Shown here piece after piece: positions 35,529-43,655 of a stretch of DNA of 64,000 bases. The stretch comes from Verrucomicrobiota bacterium (GTDB taxonomy: Bacteria > Verrucomicrobiota > Kiritimatiellia > CAIVKH01), in the NCBI GenBank assembly GCA_024233345.1, contig JACKPT010000009.1, positions 62,001 through 126,000 on the forward strand. The letters run 5' to 3'. Under the pieces are notes generated by a model. That model searched no databases, was not told the origin of the DNA, and saw only the letters and a list, made by a program, of their open reading frames with translations. Position 1 is the first letter of the stretch; the number at the start of each line of letters is the position of its first letter. Both the position numbers and the translations under genes were made by a program.

Positions 35529-35584
35529 GGTTCGCCGTCTCTGGCGAACCGGAATGCCATGGCGCTTGTATTTCTCCCTTTGCT

Positions 35585-36496
35585 CTAAGTGGCGGACGTG
35601 CCCTTCATGGCCCTGTCTCTCTTGATCACTTCGAGGTAGGGGTCTGTCCGTTGCAGGAGTTCAAAGTCGACCTGGACATACACCCATTGTCCGTTGCGCT
35701 GAATGGGTTTGCCGTCTGGCCCGAGGCGGAGAATGAAATGTTTGGGTTTGTTGTCGAGAATCCGGAATCCCTTGAGGGCCAGTTCCCGATGGACCCGGTC
35801 GGACAGGGCCTCGACCTCTTCCTGAGTCATCACCCCTTGTTCCAGCAGGTCCTCGGCATTATCTCCCCGCACCCAACCGAACAGCAGCACATATTGCCGG
35901 TCGATATCGAGGTGGATTCTCGGTTCACCACCCCGAGCGGCCTGGTCCTGCTCCAGGGCCTTTTCGTACATCATGAATTCACTCTGCTTGCGTCCCAGGC
36001 TCCAGAGAGGAAAGCGCTCGGGTGGGCAGTAGATGGCGAAGGCCCGCTTGGTGCGGATCGACAATTCCGGGGGGCCGAACCGACCCCGGCGCAGATCCTC
36101 CAGCAGGCCAAACTCCTCGAAGGGGCTGTTGAAGCGGGCGTGCATGGCGAGTTCGCGGGGCAGGTCGGGCGGCAGGGTGCTGGGCATGAACAAGGGAACA
36201 TGTTCGGCAAATCTGGAAAACTTGATGACCAGCTCGACCCTGGGCTGGCCGGGCGGGGAACACAACAACCGGTACACGGTTCCGGTACCCCCGGTCAGTC
36301 TTTGCCCTTCTTTGTGAAAGCGCTGGTGGTCGTACCAGACACTGGGCATCAAGGACTGCACATAGGGCCAGCCGTCCCGGGTGATATACAGGTCGCCTCC
36401 CCGGTCGTCGGGAAGGTGGACATAGGATACCCCGAACAGGCGGACTTTGTTTTCCGGGGGTACAGCCTCGAAGGGCGTTTGGTGCAGGTTCGTCAT
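35585..36496 (-). CDS. Protein-kinase-like protein of unknown substrate
   Basis: I do not recognise the exact family of this 303-residue protein, but the pattern is kinase-like: a beta-strand Lys in VELVIKFSRFA (about residue 90), a catalytic-loop-like FRILDNKPKHFILR (about 245-258) and a metal-site-like VQVDFELLQR (about 275-285). These stand in the order of the VAIK, HRD and DFG motifs. The large N-terminal and middle parts are unusual. The ATG overlaps the stop of the alcohol dehydrogenase gene by 4 nt, so it is the third gene of a minus-strand operon. Substrate and activity are unknown. Confidence 0.65.
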   Translation of the reverse strand: MTNLHQTPFEAVPPENKVRLFGVSYVHLPDDRGGDLYITRDGWPYVQSLMPSVWYDHQRFHKEGQRLTGGTGTVYRLLCSPPGQPRVELVIKFSRFAEHVPLFMPSTLPPDLPRELAMHARFNSPFEEFGLLEDLRRGRFGPPELSIRTKRAFAIYCPPERFPLWSLGRKQSEFMMYEKALEQDQAARGGEPRIHLDIDRQYVLLFGWVRGDNAEDLLEQGVMTQEEVEALSDRVHRELALKGFRILDNKPKHFILRLGPDGKPIQRNGQWVYVQVDFELLQRTDPYLEVIKRDRAMKGTSAT

Positions 36497-37683
36497 GATG
36501 CCAGCGCCTCCAGAAGTACATCCCGCATGCGGTTGCGGGACAGGGGAAACGGATTCCCTTTCATGCTGCTGGAGCGCAGGGCGGTTTCGGCCAGGTCGTC
36601 CGCGTGGTCGGCGGTGATTCCGTACTTGCTCAAGGCCGGGGTTTGCAAGTCATCCCGGAGATGATGCAACCAGGCGATGCCATCGGCAATTGTGGCCGCT
36701 TCCCGCCCGGTCAGCCACCGGGCCATGGATTGCATACGGTTGAGGGTGTCGCTCCGGCCGAGGGCCACAGCTTCGGACCAGTTGGCCTCCATCGCCCAGG
36801 GCAGCAGGGTAGCGCAAATCGCACCATGCGGAGCGTTGAACCGTCCACCGATCGCGGCCGCAAATCCGTGTACCACGCCCAATCCGGCGTTGGCGAGGGC
36901 GATGCCGCTGCACAGGGCCGCCAGTGAGAGGTCGGTGCGGGCGGCGAGGTCATCGCCATGACGATAGCTCCGGACCAGCGACCGGGCGGCCCGGCGTATG
37001 CCTTCCCGGCTATAAGCGTCAGTGAACGGGTTGGCCCGGCAGGATAGGTAGGGTTCCATGCACTGGGAAAGCGCGTCCATTCCGGTTGTCGCGGTAGCCC
37101 GAGGGGGCAGGCTCAGGGTGAGGGTGGGGTCGATCACCGCCACTGTCGGCAGCATGCTGGCATGCCGCAGGCTGACCTTGACCCCGTGAGTCTCCGATTT
37201 CAGAACCGAATTCCTGGTCACTTCCGATCCGGTTCCCGCAGTGGTGGGAATGGCGATCATGGGAAGGCTCGGGTGCTCAATGCCTCGCCCCGCACCAATC
37301 ACTTCGGCATAGTCGAGGGGATTTCCCGGATTGGTGGCGAGCATCGCCATTGCCTTTCCCGCGTCGAGAACACTTCCGCCGCCGGCTGCGAGGATGACCT
37401 CCGGCTTGAATTGATGCACCGTAGCGAGTGCTTTCTGGATCTGCTCGAACGTCGGTTCGCCAGTGATGCGAAGAACCTCCCCTGCCCCCTTCGTGATTGT
37501 ATCGGGCAGACGCTCCGGATGCGCGCCGGTCACGAGCAGAACTCGGTCGCCAAGTGCTTGCGTCAACTCGGGTATCCGGCTGGACGAACCGGTGCCAAAC
37601 ACGATTCGGTGAGCGGTGGAGAATTCGAACGAGGGCAGGGTCTGGCATTCCGCCGGACCGTGAACCCTGGAAAAAGCTGGCAT
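36493..37683 (-). CDS. Iron-containing alcohol dehydrogenase
   Basis: This 396-residue enzyme belongs to the group III, metal-dependent alcohol dehydrogenases that interconvert alcohols and aldehydes or ketones with NAD(P). Seen are the cofactor loop AAGGGSVLDAGKAMA, the block TAGTGSEVTRNSVL, GMDALSQCMEPYLS with a metal-ligand Asp region, and GLGVVHGFAAAIG and NAPHGAIC with metal-binding His. The ATG at 37683 shares one base with the stop of the upstream ABM gene; GTG and TTG codons just before are less likely. The kinase-like gene follows by overlap. The natural substrate is unknown. Confidence 0.9.
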   Translation of the reverse strand: MPAFSRVHGPAECQTLPSFEFSTAHRIVFGTGSSSRIPELTQALGDRVLLVTGAHPERLPDTITKGAGEVLRITGEPTFEQIQKALATVHQFKPEVILAAGGGSVLDAGKAMAMLATNPGNPLDYAEVIGAGRGIEHPSLPMIAIPTTAGTGSEVTRNSVLKSETHGVKVSLRHASMLPTVAVIDPTLTLSLPPRATATTGMDALSQCMEPYLSCRANPFTDAYSREGIRRAARSLVRSYRHGDDLAARTDLSLAALCSGIALANAGLGVVHGFAAAIGGRFNAPHGAICATLLPWAMEANWSEAVALGRSDTLNRMQSMARWLTGREAATIADGIAWLHHLRDDLQTPALSKYGITADHADDLAETALRSSSMKGNPFPLSRNRMRDVLLEALAS

Positions 37684-37994
37684 CACCAAGCCTCATCGGC
37701 GGGAAAACAATTGGTATGGACAACCCCCCGCCGCGGCTCCGCCATCATTTCCGCCACCGTGTCCCGCCAAGTCAGGTAATGCGCGGTTTCCTTGTGACGC
37801 GCGACATCTTCCGGTGTGCGGTAGACCTCGACGAGCACAAACCTGGCCGGGTCTTCTGTCTGCTGGACAACATCGAAGCGCACCACCCCCGGCTCCAGTA
37901 TACTCTTGGACGCATTGGCCAGGGACGCTTTGCGAAACGCATCCTCCAACCCGGATTTAACATGCACGGAGACAAAGACAATATGCAGGCTCAT
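37683..37994 (-). CDS. ABM-fold monooxygenase/LsrG-like protein
   Basis: This 103-residue protein has the antibiotic-biosynthesis-monooxygenase fold: [20 protein letters not shown], then [25 protein letters not shown] and [14 protein letters not shown]. Members include quinol monooxygenases and LsrG; which of these it is cannot be told. It is the first gene of the operon with the iron alcohol dehydrogenase, which suggests work on the same small carbonyl or quinone compound. Its promoter places the -10 element six bases before the ATG. Confidence 0.82.
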   Translation of the reverse strand: MSLHIVFVSVHVKSGLEDAFRKASLANASKSILEPGVVRFDVVQQTEDPARFVLVEVYRTPEDVARHKETAHYLTWRDTVAEMMAEPRRGVVHTNCFPADEAW

Positions 37995-38000
37995 GGGCCC

Positions 38001-38029
38001 AGTGTAAGCCCCCCACCGAGCAGGATCAA
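38001..38029 (-). promoter_or_regulatory. Leaderless-type promoter of the ABM/ADH operon
   Basis: Read on the minus strand: TTGATC (38029-38024), 17-nt spacer, TACACT (38006-38001), six bases, then ATG. No Shine-Dalgarno is present. Confidence 0.55.
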
Positions 38030-38160
38030 CCCCCGGTTCCCGAAGTTCGCACGCCGAACATGGAACGGGCTCAATTCAGGCCAAAAGAAAAGTCCACTGA
38101 ATCCTAATTTGTTGTCCCGTGCTTTGTGTTGGATCATGACGGAGCATGAAGGGAGAAAAA

Positions 38161-38394
38161 ATGTTTCAGAAAAATCCATATCCAAAAGGCAGCGTTGGGT
38201 ACCGTCTGATTCAGGAACAGAAGCGGGATCAGTTGCCGTGGTTTGTGCTGAAGATGACTGCGGTGTTCACCCTCCTGATGCTGGTTTATCTGGTCAAGGG
38301 GCCTGGGGTTCACCGGGTGGACACCACCAATGGGTCCGCAGGGTTGAGTTTGAATTTCAGTCACGGGGCCGCCGAGGCGCTTTCCATTCGCTGA
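38161..38394 (+). CDS. Small single-pass membrane protein
   Basis: This 77-residue protein of unknown function has a polar N-terminus (MFQKNPYPKGSVGYRL) and one hydrophobic helix (VLKMTAVFTLLMLVYLV, about residues 30-46). I place the start at 38161 because AAGGGAG lies about seven bases upstream; an ATG at 38146 overlaps that site. It is a lone gene between divergent neighbours. Size, ribosome binding site and membrane helix make it credible. Confidence 0.6.
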   Translation: MFQKNPYPKGSVGYRLIQEQKRDQLPWFVLKMTAVFTLLMLVYLVKGPGVHRVDTTNGSAGLSLNFSHGAAEALSIR

Positions 38395-38442
38395 GCCGGG
38401 CTTATCCATCCACCCTGGTTGAGGGAGGCAGGGCGAGGCTGC

Positions 38443-38736
38443 TCAGTCTCGTTTAAGCAAGCCGTCCAACTCGCCGGATTCGATCATCGGTTCCAGCCTG
38501 CGCCAGCCGGGAATGTGATGCCCGTCGATGAAGATGTGCGGAACAAAATCCACCGGGCCTCCGCACCGATCAAACAAAGCTTGGCGGACCGGTGAATCTA
38601 CGAAGGTTTCGGCTGCGGGATCCCACTGCACTTCGTAGGCGGTGAATGGCAAGCCCTTTGACCGGAAGTAGTCCATGGCCTGATGACAGAGGCCGCAGAT
38701 CTCCGCGTAGTAGATTTCGATGCGCGGGTAATGCAT
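38443..38736 (-). CDS. Glutaredoxin-like thiol oxidoreductase
   Basis: This 97-residue protein has a thioredoxin-fold start (RIEIYYAEICGLCHQAMDYF) with the redox pair CGLC, and the family cis-Pro context in DFVPHIFIDGHHIPGWRRL. It should reduce disulfides with glutathione or another small thiol. The CGLC pair is less usual than CPYC. The -10-like TATAGT lies five bases before the ATG, again a leaderless layout. It is divergent from the porin gene. Confidence 0.85.
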   Translation of the reverse strand: MHYPRIEIYYAEICGLCHQAMDYFRSKGLPFTAYEVQWDPAAETFVDSPVRQALFDRCGGPVDFVPHIFIDGHHIPGWRRLEPMIESGELDGLLKRD

Positions 38737-38741
38737 GTCGT

Positions 38742-38769
38742 ACTATAAGCCACCTGTCTCCGAGTTCAA
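38742..38769 (-). promoter_or_regulatory. Leaderless-type promoter of the glutaredoxin gene
   Basis: On the minus strand: TTGAAC (38769-38764), 16-nt spacer, TATAGT (38747-38742), five bases, ATG. Confidence 0.55.
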
Positions 38770-38785
38770 CGTCGGCTATAAATGT

Positions 38786-38815
38786 TTGACATATAAAACA
38801 CATGTTGCGTATACA
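38786..38815 (+). promoter_or_regulatory. Promoter of the porin operon
   Basis: TTGACA (38786-38791), 18-nt spacer, TATACA (38810-38815): a near-consensus housekeeping promoter. An AAGGAG site at 38851-38856 then serves the porin start, so this operon has a normal leader. Confidence 0.65.
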
Positions 38816-38866
38816 TCACATAGGCATGGCAACTAAATCAATCTGGATTAAAGGAGAATGAATGTG

Positions 38867-40132
38867 ATGTTGTATAAACCTTTTGGGATGAGCCTCTTGG
38901 TGCTTGGATGCATGCTTCTGGGGGGTGGGGTGTATGCCCAAACCACGGAGGAGCGGATCACCGAGCTGGAGCGAAGGATCCAGATACTGGGAGCGGAGCT
39001 GGAGCGCGAGCGGATGGGGGATGTCTTTCTCCCGGCCACGGAAAGCCGTTACGGCCTGGGTCCGGCGGCCTCGAAGATATACGCCAAGGAGCAGGGGCTC
39101 TCCATCGGCGGCTACGGCGAGGCTTTGTACCAGAATTTCGAGGGCGAGACCCCGTCGGAGGCAGACTTTTTGCGGGCTGTTCTCTATATCGGACACAAAT
39201 TTTCCGACCGCTGGGTCTTGAATACGGAGTTTGAGTTTGAGCATGCCTCGACCAGCGAGGAGGGTTCGGTCTCGGTGGAGTTTGCCTATATCGACTACCT
39301 CTGGGACGAGGCGGTCAATTTCCGCGCCGGGCTTGTTCTGATCCCGATGGGTTTCATCAATGAGTACCATGAGCCGACCACGTTTTATGGAGCCCGGCGG
39401 CCCGATATTGAGTCGGTAATCATTCCCTCCACCTGGCGCGAGAACGGGGCCGGGGTCTTTGGTGAGGTGGGTGATTTTTCCTACAAAGCCTTTGTGGTGA
39501 ATGGTCTTCAGGGCGAGGACTTTCAACCCGACGGGCTTCGCGGCGGTCGGCAGAAGGGTTCGGAGGCGCTCGCCGAGGATCTGGCCGGGGTGGTCCGCCT
39601 TGATTGGCGTGGTGTGCCGGGCCTGACCCTCGGGGTTGCGGGTTACTATGGCGGCTCCGGGCAGGATCTGGAGGTGTCCGTGGACACCTTCATCGCCGAG
39701 GCCCATGCGGAGTGGCGCTGGCGCGGACTCAGTGTGCGTGGTCTCGCCGTGCAGGCCGAACTGGACGATGTCGCGGCACTCAATCGTCTTGTTGCGGCTG
39801 ACCGCGAGCCACCCGTGGCCGATGCGGAGATCCAGTCGATCGGGGAAACCCTCTCCGGCTGGTACATCGAAGCCGGCTATGATGTACTCAACGAAGTGGA
39901 TGCCGGCGAACTCGCGGTGATTCCGTTCATTCGCTACGAGGCCTACGACACCCAGGCCGAGGTTCCGGATGGCTTTGCCTCCTCCGACCGCTACCAGGCT
40001 GACGTTCTCACCCTCGGGTTGAATATCAAGCCCATCGATGAACTGGTGTTCAAGGCCGAGTACCAGATGTATGACCGGGGTGATGACTCGGGAATCAACC
40101 AATTCAACCTCGGTATGGGGTATATTTTCTGA
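38867..40132 (+). CDS. Outer-membrane porin
   Basis: This ~421-residue protein has a signal peptide (MLYKPFGMSLLVLGCMLLGG, cut after VYAQ), a short coiled-coil (ERITELERRIQILGAELERE) as in trimeric porins, and a long beta-barrel with alternating residues, ending in an aromatic YIF as outer-membrane barrels do. The family looks like phosphate-selective/general porins. AAGGAG lies ten bases before the ATG at 38867; an ATG at 38858 is too close to it. It is the first gene of a three-gene set with an FMN-binding protein and a cytochrome-b-like protein. Confidence 0.82.
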   Translation: MLYKPFGMSLLVLGCMLLGGGVYAQTTEERITELERRIQILGAELERERMGDVFLPATESRYGLGPAASKIYAKEQGLSIGGYGEALYQNFEGETPSEADFLRAVLYIGHKFSDRWVLNTEFEFEHASTSEEGSVSVEFAYIDYLWDEAVNFRAGLVLIPMGFINEYHEPTTFYGARRPDIESVIIPSTWRENGAGVFGEVGDFSYKAFVVNGLQGEDFQPDGLRGGRQKGSEALAEDLAGVVRLDWRGVPGLTLGVAGYYGGSGQDLEVSVDTFIAEAHAEWRWRGLSVRGLAVQAELDDVAALNRLVAADREPPVADAEIQSIGETLSGWYIEAGYDVLNEVDAGELAVIPFIRYEAYDTQAEVPDGFASSDRYQADVLTLGLNIKPIDELVFKAEYQMYDRGDDSGINQFNLGMGYIF

Positions 40133-40683
40133 TGTCACCCCGGCGCCCGGTCCTGGATTGGACTCTCTTCACAACCTGGTTCCTGATGGCAGCTGGAGTG
40201 GCATCAGCAAAGACATTCCTGACGGTGGATGCGGCGCTTGCCCAGGTGTATCCCGGAGCGGAGGTCGAGCGCACCACCGTATTTCTTGACCGGGAGCAAA
40301 GCAAACGGGTGGCGCAGCTTGCCGGTACAAAACTGACTTCGGATGTGGTGTATCCATATGAAATTCGCCACGGAGGAAAGCAGGTTGCGGTGGTCTTCTT
40401 CGATGTCCATCGCGTGCGCACCCTGCCCCAGACGCTGATGGTTGCATTGGCGATGGATGGTACCGTTGCTGCAGTTGAAGTCCTCGCATTCACCGAGCCG
40501 GAGGACTACCTGGCGCCCGGCCGGTGGTATGACCGGTTTGGCGGTTGGGTACTCTCCGACGAGTTGCGCGTGGGGCGTGGGGTGGATGGAATTACCGGCG
40601 CGACCCTGACCGCACGTGCCACCACCGATAGCGTCCGTCGCATGGCCGCGCTTTTTCATGTTCTCTATGGGGGGGCGCCATGA
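40132..40683 (+). CDS. FMN-binding-domain exported flavoprotein
   Basis: This 183-residue protein has an N-terminal signal or anchor (TLFTTWFLMAAGVASA) and an FMN-binding domain of the RnfG/NqrC type. The motif GITGATLTARATTDSVRR carries the [S/T]GAT site to which ApbE links FMN covalently on a Thr. The domain thus carries electrons outside the cytoplasm. Its ATG shares a base with the porin stop, and the membrane cytochrome-b-like gene overlaps its end by 4 nt. No apbE gene is in the window. Confidence 0.88.
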   Translation: MSPRRPVLDWTLFTTWFLMAAGVASAKTFLTVDAALAQVYPGAEVERTTVFLDREQSKRVAQLAGTKLTSDVVYPYEIRHGGKQVAVVFFDVHRVRTLPQTLMVALAMDGTVAAVEVLAFTEPEDYLAPGRWYDRFGGWVLSDELRVGRGVDGITGATLTARATTDSVRRMAALFHVLYGGAP

Positions 40684-41120
40684 CGGCGTGGGGGTACAGG
40701 CTGATGCATCTGGCCAATCTCTCGGTTGGGTTCACCGGGGTGGTCTATGCCTGGATGTTGTATGGGATGACCCCATCTACCGAGGGGTACAGCGTGGTCA
40801 ACCACCCGTGGCAGCCCCATGTCCAGCATGCCCATGTGTTGGTGGCTCCGCTCCTGATCTTTGCCATCGGTTCGTTCTGGTGGGGGCATGCCCTGACCTA
40901 TCGCCAGCGGGGGATTCGCGAAGGCCGCAGAACCGGCATCACGATGATCTACACGGCAACCCCGATGATTCTTTCTGGCTACGCCCTGCAAACATCGGTG
41001 AGCGAGGGGTGGCGGAATGTGTGGGTGGTGGTGCATGTCACCGCTTCGCTGCTCTGGCTCGGATGTTTTACCGGCCACTGGCTCGTCCACCGGCTCCAGC
41101 CCGCCTCATCAACCCGTTGA
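40680..41120 (+). CDS. Four-helix cytochrome-b-like membrane protein
   Basis: This 146-residue protein has four hydrophobic helices (about residues 9-28, 51-68, 88-105, 115-135) with His residues placed as haem ligands: YRLMHLANLS, QHAHVLVAPL, FWWGHALTY, VVVHVTASL and GHWLVHRL. It resembles DUF4405-type cytochrome b subunits. As the last gene of the porin/FMN cassette it would pass electrons from the membrane quinone pool to the exported flavoprotein. It converges with the ppc gene and overlaps its 3' end by 12 bp. Confidence 0.75.
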   Translation: MTAWGYRLMHLANLSVGFTGVVYAWMLYGMTPSTEGYSVVNHPWQPHVQHAHVLVAPLLIFAIGSFWWGHALTYRQRGIREGRRTGITMIYTATPMILSGYALQTSVSEGWRNVWVVVHVTASLLWLGCFTGHWLVHRLQPASSTR

Positions 41121-43538
41121 CTTCATCCCGAACGCGATCCCGTTGACGGTCAGGGCGAGGAGGCGGCGGAGCGCATCGTTGTCTTTGGCCTTTGGATCGG
41201 TTCGCCAGGCTTGCAGATGATGAACCTGTATATAGTGAAGGGGATCGATGTAGGGGTTGCGAAGCCGGATCGACTCAGCCAGCCGCGGCTGGCTGTGCAG
41301 GAGGTCGGGGTGACCGGTGATCGCTTTGACCATGGTTACGCTTCGCTCATACTCACACTGGATCGTGGAGAAGATCCGGGTGCGCACGGAGGCATCCCCG
41401 ACCAGGGAGGCATATCGGCCCGCGATATATAAATCGGTTTTGGCCAGGGACGCTTCCGCATTGTCGATCAGCATGGAGAAGAAGGGCCAGTCGCGATACA
41501 TCGCCTCGATCAAATCGTATCCATGGGCGTTGGCCGCCTTTTCGAGGGCGGTCCCGATGCCATACCAGGAGGGCAGCAGGTGGCGCGACTGGGTCCAGGC
41601 GAAGACCCAGGGGATGGCGCGAAGCTGGCGCAGATCCCGGGTCTGTGCCCGCCGGGTCGGGCGGGATCCGATGCGCAACACTTCGACCAGGTCGATCGGG
41701 GTCCCCTCCCAGAAATAGGTTTCAAACTCCGGAGTTTCATAGACCAGGTGTCGATAGACCGCCTTGGAGGTCGAGGCCATCTCGCCCATGCAGGCTTCCC
41801 ACTCCGGGGCAACCTGGTGCTTCTCCAGCCCGAGGCAATAGGCATCCATCACCCCGGTGGTGAGTTGTTCCAGGTTGCGCCGGGCGATAACCGGGTTGGC
41901 ATACTTCAGCGAGATCACCTCGCCCTGTTCCGTGATCCGGATCCGTGCTTCGTGGGCGGCGTGGGGTTGAGCGAGCAGGCTGCGATGGCTCATGCCGCCG
42001 CCCCGGTCAATGGTGCCGCCCTTGCCATGGAACATGCGCAACTGGATGTGGTGCTGGTCCGCCAAGTGGGCCAGCTCCCGCTGGGCGCGGTACAGTGCCC
42101 AGTTGGCGCTGAAATATCCCCCGTCCTTGTTGGAGTCGGAATACCCCATCATCACTTCCTGGATGTGTCCCCGGCGGTCCAGGTGGCGGCGATAGTCCGG
42201 GTCGCTCCACAACTCGGTGAGCAGCGCGGGAGCTTTCTCCAGGTCCTCCACGGTTTCCAGCAGGGGAATCACGTCCACGGTTTCCAGTTGGGCCTGGTAA
42301 GCACAGGCCAGCACCTGTTTGAGTTGGCTGGCGCTGTGGGTCATGCTCAGGATAAACCGGTGGGCGGCGGCTTCCCCATACTGTTCCTGCAACTGTTTCA
42401 TCGCGGCAAATTCACGCACCAATTCCTCTTCCGCGCCCTCGAGCTTGCCGGAGTGATCGCGGAAATCAAGATGAGCCAGATGCAAGCCGAAGGCCTGAAG
42501 CTGATGAATCAGGTCGGTCAGCCGCCCATTGGCGGCCCGCCCGGCCTTCTGAGCCAGCAATTCTTCACGGATGCCTTCCAGGGCCGTGCGTAATCCACCG
42601 ATATCCCGAAATCCCGGCTGAAGTTTTTCCTGCCAGATGGCAAGACGGCGGCGGATGGTTTCGGAAGGTTGAAAGGCATCCGGGGCATTGCCCTTGGCCT
42701 GCGGATCACCCGGCGTGGCGTGTGACAATTCCTCCACCAATTTTTCCACCTGGGCGCGGTAGAGTTGAATGACCAGGGCGTGCTGCCGGGCCATCACTTC
42801 CACGCTGATCTCGGGCGTGACATTCGGATTGCCATCGCGATCGCCGCCCACCCAACTGCCCATGGTCAGAAAGGGTCGGGTGACCCGCACCCCCGGATAG
42901 GCCCGCTGTAATTCCGCCTCAAACAATCGGTAAAAATCCGCCACCGCCTGGAAGATGGTGCGCTCGAAATAGAACAGGGTGTTGTCGGCCTCGTTGAGAA
43001 CCGTGACCCGCTCCACCCGAACCTCGCGGGTCTGCCAAAGTGCCTCGAGAATCTCGTCGGTTTTCTCCGGTTCCCTGGATAGCCGCATCAGGTGGGCCAT
43101 GGTGGTGCGACGTTTGCTCTCGGTCGGATGCGCGGTCAGCACCGGGGCAATTTCGAGCTGCTCCAGACAGGCCCGGATTTTTTGAGACGACAACCCCAAC
43201 GCCCGGAACTCGGAAAACATGCTGCGCAGAGACTGCCGGAGGGTGGGTTGGGAAAGAACGGCCCGTACCCGGGACCGCTCCTCGCAGAGGTTCACCAACT
43301 GGAAAAACAGGCTGAAGGCATGCACGATCGGATAGGCCTGATCCAGCGTCAGGGATTGGATCAGCAAGCGCTTGTGGCGGATGTCGGATGGATTGTGAGC
43401 GGTCCGGACCCGGCGGGCCGACTGGCGTACATCCTCGAGCAAACGAAAGAGATCCTTCCCCGCCTGTTCGCGAATAATGTCCCCCAGCCGGGTGGTCAGG
43501 GCCCGAACCTCTTCCCGCATTGTCTCGTGAGTACTCAT
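41109..43538 (-). CDS. ppc: Phosphoenolpyruvate carboxylase
   Basis: This ~809-residue enzyme carboxylates PEP to oxaloacetate, refilling the TCA cycle. Signature motifs are all present: LTAHPTESKRRT, GSWVGGDRDGNPNVT, the catalytic GYSDSNKDGGYFSANWALY and FHGKGGTIDRGGG, and a C-terminus ending NGIAFGMKSTG, a variant of the usual MRNTG end. The ATG at 43538 follows AAGGAG by five bases; a longer frame reaches into the neighbouring gene and has no family sequence. It is somewhat shorter than the E. coli enzyme (883). The gene is divergent from the molybdenum hydroxylase operon. Confidence 0.96.
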   Translation of the reverse strand: MSTHETMREEVRALTTRLGDIIREQAGKDLFRLLEDVRQSARRVRTAHNPSDIRHKRLLIQSLTLDQAYPIVHAFSLFFQLVNLCEERSRVRAVLSQPTLRQSLRSMFSEFRALGLSSQKIRACLEQLEIAPVLTAHPTESKRRTTMAHLMRLSREPEKTDEILEALWQTREVRVERVTVLNEADNTLFYFERTIFQAVADFYRLFEAELQRAYPGVRVTRPFLTMGSWVGGDRDGNPNVTPEISVEVMARQHALVIQLYRAQVEKLVEELSHATPGDPQAKGNAPDAFQPSETIRRRLAIWQEKLQPGFRDIGGLRTALEGIREELLAQKAGRAANGRLTDLIHQLQAFGLHLAHLDFRDHSGKLEGAEEELVREFAAMKQLQEQYGEAAAHRFILSMTHSASQLKQVLACAYQAQLETVDVIPLLETVEDLEKAPALLTELWSDPDYRRHLDRRGHIQEVMMGYSDSNKDGGYFSANWALYRAQRELAHLADQHHIQLRMFHGKGGTIDRGGGMSHRSLLAQPHAAHEARIRITEQGEVISLKYANPVIARRNLEQLTTGVMDAYCLGLEKHQVAPEWEACMGEMASTSKAVYRHLVYETPEFETYFWEGTPIDLVEVLRIGSRPTRRAQTRDLRQLRAIPWVFAWTQSRHLLPSWYGIGTALEKAANAHGYDLIEAMYRDWPFFSMLIDNAEASLAKTDLYIAGRYASLVGDASVRTRIFSTIQCEYERSVTMVKAITGHPDLLHSQPRLAESIRLRNPYIDPLHYIQVHHLQAWRTDPKAKDNDALRRLLALTVNGIAFGMKSTG

Positions 43539-43556
43539 CCCGTCTCCTTGGCCCCT

Positions 43557-43584
43557 ACCATACCCGACTTTTCTGCCGGGGCAA
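43557..43584 (-). promoter_or_regulatory. Promoter of ppc
   Basis: On the minus strand: TTGCCC (43584-43579), 16-nt spacer, TATGGT (43562-43557), followed by a Shine-Dalgarno AAGGAG and ATG 43538. Confidence 0.5.
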
Positions 43585-43594
43585 TGGCATTCCC

Positions 43595-43623
43595 TTGCCC
43601 TGTCTTTTCCTTGCCCGTATACT
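43595..43623 (+). promoter_or_regulatory. Promoter of the molybdenum hydroxylase operon
   Basis: TTGCCC (43595-43600), 17-nt spacer, TATACT (43618-43623). The start codon at 43656 is 32 bases further, with a purine-rich GGAAAGGTGG ribosome site, so this is a leadered promoter. Confidence 0.6.
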
Positions 43624-43655
43624 GTCCCGTGCGCGCAAGGGGAAAGGTGGAAAAA

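Noticed and set aside
35498..36664. 388-codon plus-strand frame opposite the kinase-like gene
   Set aside because: The minus-strand frame has kinase-like motifs, a 4-nt overlap with its operon neighbour and normal composition; the plus frame has none of these.
38816..40138. 440-codon frame antisense to the porin gene
   Set aside because: The sense frame has promoter, ribosome site, signal peptide and barrel end; the antisense frame is a shadow.
41523..42593. 356-codon frame antisense to ppc
   Set aside because: Opposite a gene with all PEP carboxylase motifs; no support of its own.
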